A stretch of 5,182 bases of DNA from NCBI GenBank assembly GCA_944372565.1, contig CALVZR010000049.1, forward strand, positions 1 through 5,182, read 5' to 3'. Position numbers and translations under genes: made by a program. Positions 1 through 5,182 of this stretch are shown here, in pieces. Positions within the stretch are counted from its first letter, which is position 1. Each line of letters opens with the position of its first letter. This stretch comes from an uncultured Clostridia bacterium (GTDB lineage: Bacteria; Bacillota; Clostridia; Christensenellales; Borkfalkiaceae). A model generated the notes under the pieces. It was given only the letters and a program-made list of their open reading frames with translations, had not been told where the DNA came from and did no database searches.

Positions 1-11
1 TTTTTTTTCAT
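1..11 (-). CDS. Start of a divergent leftward gene, product unknown (runs off the left edge)
   Basis: Only the start codon and two complete codons are visible, reading Met-Lys-Lys followed by further A's, so no function can be assigned. The case for a real gene is contextual. The ATG (complement of 9-11) is preceded at five bases by AAGGTGA, a good Shine-Dalgarno match, and about 46 bases further upstream lies a strong leftward promoter with a 17-bp spacer. A start rich in lysine codons is common both in secreted proteins and in cytoplasmic ones, so it is not diagnostic. A GTG three codons upstream is in frame but lies inside the ribosome binding site, so the ATG is preferred. The gene would be transcribed divergently from addB. 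Confidence 0.55.
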
Positions 12-16
12 AAAAT

Positions 17-23
17 TCACCTT
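17..23 (-). promoter_or_regulatory. Ribosome binding site of the divergent gene
   Basis: On the minus strand the sequence reads AAGGTGA, then five bases, then ATG. It matches the AGGTGA part of the anti-Shine-Dalgarno complement. It fixes the start codon of the leftward gene at position 11. Confidence 0.6.
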
Positions 24-27
24 CGGT

Positions 28-50
28 CAAGAAAATCCCGCTTTTTCTTG
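28..50. repeat. Perfect 8-bp inverted repeat with 7-base loop in the leader of the leftward transcript
   Basis: CAAGAAAA (28-35) and TTTTCTTG (43-50) are exact reverse complements around the loop TCCCGCT. After a T/T mismatch, G26 and C52 could pair as well. In the leftward mRNA this hairpin would sit between the predicted transcription start (near 57) and the ribosome binding site (17-23). It could be an operator, a stabilising 5' stem or a leader structure affecting translation. Read rightward, the stem is followed by TCTTTTTT (51-58), which resembles a weak intrinsic terminator. However, the stem is mostly A-T and no rightward gene is visible to its left. The repeat itself is certain; its function is not. 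Confidence 0.6.
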
Positions 51-63
51 TCTTTTTTCATCA

Positions 64-92
64 AGTATAGCATATTCGGGGAAAAATGTAAA
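64..92 (-). promoter_or_regulatory. Leftward sigma-A type promoter of the divergent gene
   Basis: On the minus strand the -35 hexamer TTTACA (complement of 87-92, five of six consensus bases) is separated by exactly 17 bp from the -10 hexamer TATACT (complement of 64-69, five of six). A TG dinucleotide lies one base upstream of the -10, making it an extended -10 promoter. Transcription should start near position 57 and run leftward, giving a leader of about 46 bases before the ATG at 11. This is the best promoter match in the window. Confidence 0.7.
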
Positions 93-131
93 ACAAAAGA
101 AAAAAGATTACCCGAATTCCCCCGAAATATG
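71..131. repeat. Imperfect inverted repeat shared by the two divergent promoters
   Basis: CATATTCGGGGAA (71-83) and TTCCCCCGAAATATG (117-131) are reverse complements apart from one extra C and one extra A in the right copy. Each copy lies immediately upstream of the -10 hexamer of the promoter that fires away from the centre, so both promoters have nearly the same spacer. A further direct copy of the core, CCCGAAT, lies at 111-117, ten bases before CCCGAAA at 121-127. The arrangement suggests a common regulator or duplicated promoter DNA. That role is inferred. Confidence 0.5.
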
Positions 132-138
132 TTACAAT
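108..138 (+). promoter_or_regulatory. Rightward extended -10 promoter of addBA, possibly leaderless
   Basis: TACAAT (133-138, five of six consensus bases) is preceded by TATGT (128-132), which fits the Gram-positive TRTGN extended -10 motif. The -35 is poor: TTACCC (108-113) at a 19-bp distance is the best candidate and sits at the same relative place as the -35 of the leftward promoter. With the -10 ending at 138, transcription would be expected to start near 144-145, at the A of the addB ATG, so the mRNA would have little or no leader. A weaker alternative rightward promoter (TTGTCT at 48-53, 17 bp, CATATT at 71-76) would give a leader of about 60 bases. Confidence 0.55.
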
Positions 139-144
139 AAAACC

Positions 145-3100
145 ATGGAACGCATTTGTTACGTTTTCGGGTCCTATTACGAGTGCATCGAAGCGCTCGC
201 GCACGCCGTAGCGCCCCGCGCGAAGGGCCCGAAGGGGAAAAATTTAGTATTCACGGAAGAAAAGACCACGCTCGTGACCGAACGCGCCATTCTGGCGCAG
301 GCGGGCGGCACCTTCAACACCCGCGTGTTTTCCATGCGGAAATTTCTGAAAACGCTTTCGGACGAAAAGGACGTTTTGAGCAAGGAAGGCTCGGTGATGC
401 TCATGCGCAGGATCGTGGCGGAAAACGCGGAAAACCTGCGCTGTTTGGGGCGCTCGCGCCTCAAATCGCTCGCGCCCGCGGTATATGAACTGACGGCGCA
501 GCTCAAAAGCGCGAAGATTTCGCCCGAAGAGCTCGCGCGGGCGGCGGAGGGCGCGGAGGGCGTGCTCGCCGATAAACTCGCCGATCTTTCCCTGCTGTAC
601 GCGGGCTACGAAAAAGCGGCGGAGGGGAAATTTTCCGATCAGAGCAATTACCTCGCCCGCCTGCCCGCCCTCGCGGAAAAGGGGGTGCGCGGGGCGGACG
701 TGTTCGTGGCGGCATACGCCTCCTTCACGAGGCAGGAAACCGACGTTTTAGAATCCTTTCTGAAAAACGCGGATTCGGTTACCGCCTTCCTCGTGGACGG
801 CGACGGCGCCGCCTATACGGGCGAGGCGGTGCGCGCCTACACGCGCGCCGTGTCCCGCGCGGGAGATAGTTTGCGCGTCGTGCGCGCGCCCGCGAAAAAC
901 GACCTTTCCGAACGGGTGATCCGCGCGGTGTCCGACCCCGCCGCGCGGGCGGAAAAACCCGCCGACGGGGAGGGGAAGATCTTCTTATACGAGGCGGCGT
1001 GCGAAACCGAGGAGGCGGAGCACATTGCCGCGATCATCCGCCGCGAAGTCATCGAAGGCAGAATGCGCTACCGCGATGCGGAAGTGGCGCTCGGCGCGCT
1101 CTCCCCGCACATTCTGAAAAAGGTGTTCGCGGAATACGAAATCCCCTTTTTCCTCGACGAAAAGCGCACGCTTTCCGAATACGCGGGGGCGAGGCTGGCG
1201 CTTTCGCTGCTCTCGTGTTTCCGCCGCGGGTTCCCGAAAGAGGAGATGATCGCCCTCGTGCGCAATCCCTTCGTTACCGAATCGCCGTTCGGGGACGCGT
1301 TTGAAAATTATCTGCTCCGCTTCAACCTTTCTGGAACGAGTTTTTTCAAACCCTTCCGCTACGGCGCGGACGACGAAAATTTTCCCGCGTTCGAGGCGGC
1401 GCGGCAGCGGGTGGCATCGCTTTTTTCGCCCTTGAAAAAGCGGATGAAAGCGGAGGAGTTTTCCGCGGCGATTTTAAACGCTTTCCGCCTGCTCGGCGCG
1501 GAGAAGACCGCCGAAGAAACGGCGGCCGCCCTCGAAGAGGCGGGGCGGGCGGAAGCCGCCGCGTTTTCCAGGCAGGCGTATAAGAAACTCTCCGCCGCCC
1601 TCGAAGAGATCGAAAAGGTGCTCGGCGGGTTCCCCCTCGATATCGACGAGTTCGAAAGCGTGCTTTCGAGCGGCTTTTCCGCGGACGAAATCTCCGTGCT
1701 CCCGCAGTATAACGACGCGGTTTACGTGGGCGATTTCCGCGAAACCCGCCTCGTGCGCGCGAAAATACTCTTTCTCGCGGGGATGACCTCTGCCGTGCCC
1801 GCCGTGCGCAGCGACGTGGCGATGCTCAGCGACGCCGACCTCGATAAACTGGAAGATCTGAAAGTTTCGGTGGAGCCGAAAATCTCCGCCGTAAACCTGC
1901 GCGAACGGGAAAACGCCGCGCTGGCGGCGGGCGCCTTTTCGGAGCGGCTGTACGTTTCCTGTTCCGCCGTGGGGGCGGGCGGCAAACCGCAGATTAAAAG
2001 CGATATGATGCGCTCTTTGAGCCGTTCCTTCACGAAGGGAGGCGGGCCGCTGAAAACCGAAAACGCGCATTCGGTGGCGGCGTTCTGCGCCTCCGCGCCC
2101 GACGGCGCGCGCCGCCGTCTGGACGCGATGCGCTATCTCGGCAGAGCGCAGGCGAAGAAGGCGTTCGCGCGCGAGCTGAACGCCTTCCGCGAACGGGAGC
2201 GCGCCGACCTTTCCGCCGCCTCCGCCTATTACCGTTTGACGGAGGGCAAGGACCGCGCGCAGGCGGACGAGATGCTCGCCGCCGCAAACAGCGAAATCGC
2301 CGTGCGGCTGAAAACCTCGCGGGAAATTCTGCTCGGCAGGGGGCTGAGCGCCTCGCTGCTGCAAAGTTATTTTTCCTGCCCGTACGCAAATTTTCTTTCG
2401 CGCGGGCTCAAACTCGCCGAACGGAGAGAAGGGGGCGCGCAGGCGGCGGATACGGGCAACTATCTGCACGCCGTGTTTGAAAAATTCGCCCCGCTGGCGA
2501 AAACCTTTCCGGGCGAAACCGAGGCGGCGGCATATGCCCGCACCCTCGCGGAAGAGGAACTTGCGGGCGAGGAATACGAGAGTTTGCAGGAGAGCGCCGC
2601 GGGCAGGCACTTCGTGGAAAATCTCCGCGGCGAGGCGGAAAAGTACTGCCTGCGCATCTACCGCCAGCTCGTCGATTCGGATTTCGAGTGTATGGAAGGG
2701 GAGGCGCGCTTCGGCAGGGGGGCGAAATACGGCGCGGTCGAACTTTCTTCGGGTAAAAAGCGTTATTTTATCGAGGGCAAGGTGGACCGCATAGACCGTT
2801 TCGGCGATTATATCCGCGTCGTCGATTACAAAACGGGCTATTCCGAAAAGGCGGACAAGGAATTTTACATGGGCAAGGATTTGCAGACCTACCTTTATAT
2901 GAACGCCTTTCTCGGCAGTTACCGCCCCGCGGGGGTGTATTACTGTTCGGTGAGCGACGATTTCGTTTCGGACGGCGAGGAGCGCGCGGAATTTTCCGGG
3001 CACACGCTGAACGACGCCGCCGTGATCGCCGCCACCGATAAAAAACTCAGCCCAGAGCATCCGAAGAGCGCGCTCACGGGCATCCGTATGACTGTGAAAA

Positions 3101-3384
3101 AGACGGGCGAAATCGGCTACGTGGGGGGCAAGATGCTCACCCAAAAGGAACTGGAAAGTTATTTAAAATACGCCCTGCTCGTCGCCGAAAAGGGCGCGGA
3201 GCGGCTGGAAGAGGGGGTGATCGCAGCCTCTCCCTACGAGGGGATGTGCGCGTTCTGCCCCTACGGGGGGATGTGCCCCTTTGCGGGGGACGGCGCGGCG
3301 GAGGAACGCCATCCCGTTTCCGTAACCAAAAAGACCTTTGAAGAAGCCGTGGCGGCCGCGGAAGGAGGGAAAGATGAAACTTAA
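145..3384 (+). CDS. addB: AddB, ATP-dependent helicase/nuclease subunit B
   Basis: Subunit B of the cytoplasmic AddAB helicase-nuclease, which resects double-strand DNA ends and loads the recombination pathway. The 1079 residues are somewhat short of the roughly 1160 of B. subtilis AddB. The first ~700 residues form the inactivated helicase-like part (EEAEHI at 289-294, VGDFRE at 528-533). The C-terminus is a RecB-type nuclease with His775, GKVDRID (Asp881), VDYKTG (Asp894, Lys896) and QTYLY (Gln914, Tyr918). Asp881 and Asp894 are 13 apart, as in E. coli RecB. Cys745 (SCPY) pairs with Cys1035, Cys1038 and Cys1044 (C-x2-C-x5-C) as the 4Fe-4S staple of the AddB nuclease. Unlike many AddB proteins it has no N-terminal Walker A: residues 5-14 read CYVFGSYYEC. 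ATG145 is the first usable start; no Shine-Dalgarno precedes it. The reading frame is intact and overlaps addA by 11 bases. Confidence 0.95.
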   Translation: MERICYVFGSYYECIEALAHAVAPRAKGPKGKNLVFTEEKTTLVTERAILAQAGGTFNTRVFSMRKFLKTLSDEKDVLSKEGSVMLMRRIVAENAENLRCLGRSRLKSLAPAVYELTAQLKSAKISPEELARAAEGAEGVLADKLADLSLLYAGYEKAAEGKFSDQSNYLARLPALAEKGVRGADVFVAAYASFTRQETDVLESFLKNADSVTAFLVDGDGAAYTGEAVRAYTRAVSRAGDSLRVVRAPAKNDLSERVIRAVSDPAARAEKPADGEGKIFLYEAACETEEAEHIAAIIRREVIEGRMRYRDAEVALGALSPHILKKVFAEYEIPFFLDEKRTLSEYAGARLALSLLSCFRRGFPKEEMIALVRNPFVTESPFGDAFENYLLRFNLSGTSFFKPFRYGADDENFPAFEAARQRVASLFSPLKKRMKAEEFSAAILNAFRLLGAEKTAEETAAALEEAGRAEAAAFSRQAYKKLSAALEEIEKVLGGFPLDIDEFESVLSSGFSADEISVLPQYNDAVYVGDFRETRLVRAKILFLAGMTSAVPAVRSDVAMLSDADLDKLEDLKVSVEPKISAVNLRERENAALAAGAFSERLYVSCSAVGAGGKPQIKSDMMRSLSRSFTKGGGPLKTENAHSVAAFCASAPDGARRRLDAMRYLGRAQAKKAFARELNAFRERERADLSAASAYYRLTEGKDRAQADEMLAAANSEIAVRLKTSREILLGRGLSASLLQSYFSCPYANFLSRGLKLAERREGGAQAADTGNYLHAVFEKFAPLAKTFPGETEAAAYARTLAEEELAGEEYESLQESAAGRHFVENLRGEAEKYCLRIYRQLVDSDFECMEGEARFGRGAKYGAVELSSGKKRYFIEGKVDRIDRFGDYIRVVDYKTGYSEKADKEFYMGKDLQTYLYMNAFLGSYRPAGVYYCSVSDDFVSDGEERAEFSGHTLNDAAVIAATDKKLSPEHPKSALTGIRMTVKKTGEIGYVGGKMLTQKELESYLKYALLVAEKGAERLEEGVIAASPYEGMCAFCPYGGMCPFAGDGAAEERHPVSVTKKTFEEAVAAAEGGKDET
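3362..3368 (+). promoter_or_regulatory. Ribosome binding site of addA inside the addB 3' end
   Basis: AAGGAGG lies five bases before ATG3374 and within the last codons of addB. It is a near-perfect Shine-Dalgarno and fixes the addA start. It contrasts with addB, which has no recognisable site. With the 11-base gene overlap it points to translational coupling of the two subunits. Confidence 0.85.
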
Positions 3385-5182
3385 AGAAGAACAGACGCGG
3401 GTGATCGCGCACGACGGCGGCGAACTGCTCGTTTCGGCTTCCGCGGGGAGCGGAAAGACCTTCACGATGATCCGCCGCCTCATCCGCCTCATTTCGTCGG
3501 GAAAAGCGAAGGTGAGCGAGATTCTGGCGGTTACCTTCACCGAAAAGGCGGCGGCGGAGATGCGGGCGAAACTGCTCGACGCCCTGCTCGAAGAGACCGC
3601 GGCGGGCAACGCCGCGCTCGCCGCGCAGATCGCGGACGTCTATACGGCGGATATCAGCACGGTGCACGCCTTCTGCGGAAAACTTTTACGCAAATATTTT
3701 TTCGATGCGGGGCTTTCCCCCGATTTCGACATCGCGGACGAGGCGCTCGCGTCCGAACTGAAAGAGCGCGCCCTCGATGGGCTTTTTGAAGAACTTTACG
3801 AAAAGAAAGACGAAGATTTTCTGCTGCTCGCCTCCCGCCATTCGCGGCGGCGCAAGGACGGGGAACTCAGGGGCATCGTGCTCTCCTTATACGAAACGGC
3901 GCGTTCGGAGGCCGATTTTTCGGGTACGCTTTCCAAGGCGGAGGCGCAATACACGCGGGAAAAGGCGGAGTTTTTCTACGGCGAACTGCAAAAACCCCTG
4001 CTCGCGGCGTATGCGGAATACGAGGAAAAATTTGCGGCGTTCGCGGAGGCGTTCAAATCGCTCGGCGAGAAAAAACTCGAAAGCTACGCCCGTTTTCTGG
4101 CGGAGCGGGCGCAGTCGCTCGCAAATGACAAGGAGGGCTGGCCCTCCCTGCCGTCCAAAACGGTTACCGCCGAGGGCGCGGCGCAAAAGGAAGAACTTTC
4201 GCGCGAGCGGGCGGGCTTTTTCGGCGTGATGGAAGAATACGCCGCGCTTGGCGAGCGGGAAGAAGAGATTGCAAAATTCCTCTCGTGCAGGCGGCACACC
4301 GCGGCGCTCGCCTCCCTCACGCAGGCGTTTGCCGCAAAGTACGACGAATTGAAACGCGAGCGGAACGCGCTGGATTTTTCCGACCTCGAACACCGTTCGC
4401 TCGCCCTTCTGGAAAACGAACGGGTGCGCGCCGACGTGCGCGCGCGCTATAAATACGTGTTCGCCGACGAATATCAGGACACAAACGGCGTGCAGGAAGC
4501 GATCTTCGCGGCGGTTTCGGACGGCAATCTCTTTATGGTGGGCGACCTGAAACAGAGCATATATGCCTTCCGCGGGTGCAACCCCGCGCTCTTCGCCGAA
4601 AAGGAGCGCGCGCTGAAAAAGACGGACGCGGTGCGCTATCTTAACCACAACTTCCGCACCGCCCCCCTCGTGATCGACCGCGTGAACGAGATCTTCGATC
4701 ACTGTATGAAAGCGGATTTTTCGGGCGTGGATTACGCCGCGTGCGCGCGGCTCGAAACGGGGGGGACTTACGGGGAGCACGCCGGGCGCTTTTCGGTGGA
4801 CGTGCTCCACAAAAGCGAGGAAAAGGCAGAACGGCGGCAGGCGGAGGTGTACGACGTGCTCTCTCATCCCTTCGGCGACGGGGAGGACTTCGGGGAAGGG
4901 GATTTTATCGCCGACCTCATCGAAGAGGAGATCGGAAAACCCCTGTACGATCCGGAAAGCGATTCCGAGCGCCCCGTGCGCTACGGGGATATCGCCGTGC
5001 TCGTGCGCAGCCGCAACCGCCGCACCGAGCGGATCGTGCGGCGGCTGCTCGCCCGCGGGATTCCCGTGGAGGCAGCGAGCGGCAGCGTGACGGACTACGC
5101 GGAGATCCTCGCGCTGCTCGACGCGCTCCGCCTTGCGGAAAACCGCCTGCTCGACGTGCCCCTCGCCTCCGTGCTCACAGAT
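3374..5182 (+). CDS. addA: AddA, ATP-dependent helicase/nuclease subunit A (N-terminal 603 residues, cut by the window edge)
   Basis: Motor subunit of AddAB, a UvrD/Rep-type superfamily 1A helicase moving 3'-5' on DNA, with a C-terminal nuclease domain that lies outside the window. My translation shows 603 stop-free codons with all expected N-terminal motifs in order: Q motif around Gln7, Walker A ASAGSGKT (22-29, Lys28), motif Ia VTFTEKAAAEM (53-63), ISTVHAFC (94-101), LDFSDLEH (333-340), Walker B DEYQDTN (365-371), motif III VGDLKQSIYAFR (389-400) and motif IV NFRT (426-429). It then has RYGDIAVLVRS (536-546) and ends within DVPLASVL, a conserved AddA segment. Full-length relatives have about 1200 residues, so roughly half is present. 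The region between residues 150 and 320 is charged and helical-looking, as expected for subdomain 1B. The gene is co-transcribed with addB. No missing catalytic residue or frameshift is visible. Confidence 0.95.
   Translation, partial: MKLKEEQTRVIAHDGGELLVSASAGSGKTFTMIRRLIRLISSGKAKVSEILAVTFTEKAAAEMRAKLLDALLEETAAGNAALAAQIADVYTADISTVHAFCGKLLRKYFFDAGLSPDFDIADEALASELKERALDGLFEELYEKKDEDFLLLASRHSRRRKDGELRGIVLSLYETARSEADFSGTLSKAEAQYTREKAEFFYGELQKPLLAAYAEYEEKFAAFAEAFKSLGEKKLESYARFLAERAQSLANDKEGWPSLPSKTVTAEGAAQKEELSRERAGFFGVMEEYAALGEREEEIAKFLSCRRHTAALASLTQAFAAKYDELKRERNALDFSDLEHRSLALLENERVRADVRARYKYVFADEYQDTNGVQEAIFAAVSDGNLFMVGDLKQSIYAFRGCNPALFAEKERALKKTDAVRYLNHNFRTAPLVIDRVNEIFDHCMKADFSGVDYAACARLETGGTYGEHAGRFSVDVLHKSEEKAERRQAEVYDVLSHPFGDGEDFGEGDFIADLIEEEIGKPLYDPESDSERPVRYGDIAVLVRSRNRRTERIVRRLLARGIPVEAASGSVTDYAEILALLDALRLAENRLLDVPLASVLTD

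Noticed and set aside
28..58. Intrinsic terminator for a rightward gene located left of the window
   Set aside because: The stem is six A-T pairs out of eight, and the left flank carries the ribosome binding site and start codon of a leftward gene, leaving no room for a rightward gene end. I list it as an inverted repeat of uncertain role.
123..135. LexA (SOS) box at the addB promoter, as CGAA-ATAT-GTTA
   Set aside because: The Gram-positive box needs GAAC-N4-GTTC, which places five bases between GAA and GTT. Here only four separate them and the flanking C's are missing. SOS control cannot be claimed.
1..144. Possible N-terminal extension of addB, since its frame is open to the left edge
   Set aside because: There is no in-frame ATG, GTG or TTG in 1-144. 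The region has about 31% G+C, carries promoter elements for both directions, and the AddB-like sequence begins right after ATG145.
1474..3144. 556-residue open reading frame on the minus strand, opposite addB
   Set aside because: Its codons are the exact complements of addB codons, so it would be stopped only by sense TTA, CTA or TCA, which are rare in this G+C-rich gene. It ends precisely at a sense TTA (1474-1476). The translation is rich in His, Arg and Phe with no recognisable domain, while the sense strand encodes conserved AddB motifs throughout.
156..4320. Smaller overlapping frames such as 156-488 (+), 999-1304 (+), 2477-2794 (+), 3777-4229 (+), 2030-2389 (-), 3137-3667 (-) and 3163-3609 (-)
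   Set aside because: All lie inside addB or addA in other frames, are dominated by Arg, Ala and Pro from G+C-rich codons read out of frame, and show no family resemblance.
3887..4867. 326-residue open reading frame on the minus strand, opposite addA
   Set aside because: It lies in the same codon-complement frame relative to addA and has the same explanation. The sense strand carries the helicase motifs II, III and IV in this stretch.
1..5182. Chi-like AGCGG sites, CRISPR repeats, tRNA genes, insertion sequences or phage genes
   Set aside because: AGCGG pentamers occur, but they are expected by chance at this G+C content and the Chi of this organism is unknown. I saw no repeat array, no tRNA-like cloverleaf, no transposase motif and no terminal repeats.

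Overview
The window is a piece of a Gram-positive, Firmicutes/Clostridia-type chromosome. This rests on the gene order addB then addA, an AddB that carries both the cysteine set of an iron-sulfur cluster and a RecB-type nuclease, and a strong AAGGAGG ribosome binding site before addA. Coding DNA is roughly 60% G+C in the lines I sampled. The 144-base intergenic region is about 31% G+C by my count. A G+C-rich uncultured gut clostridium is a plausible guess; I cannot name a genus.

Layout. Positions 1-11 hold what looks like the first codons of a leftward gene that leaves the window. Positions 12-144 are a compact divergent control region. It has a good leftward promoter (TTTACA, 17 bp, TATACT), a leader with a perfect 8-bp inverted repeat and a clear ribosome binding site, and a rightward extended -10 promoter placed so that the predicted transcript would start at or next to the addB ATG. 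The two promoters share nearly the same spacer sequence in opposite orientation. Positions 145-3384 encode AddB (1079 aa, complete). Positions 3374-5182 encode the first 603 residues of AddA, overlapping addB by 11 bases and running off the right edge. No gap over 300 bases lacks a gene.

The two genes encode the AddAB helicase-nuclease, the Firmicutes counterpart of RecBCD. It processes DNA double-strand ends for RecA-dependent recombination and degrades foreign linear DNA. AddA supplies the ATP-driven 3'-5' motor and one nuclease domain (outside this window). AddB supplies a helicase-like scaffold, which reads Chi in characterised relatives, plus the second nuclease domain.

I found no new biological system here. 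The genes are ordinary housekeeping recombination genes. The parts that merit a second look are the control region (shared promoter element, possible leaderless addB mRNA, leader hairpin) and the absence of a Walker A motif at the AddB N-terminus. The long antisense reading frames are explained by codon usage.
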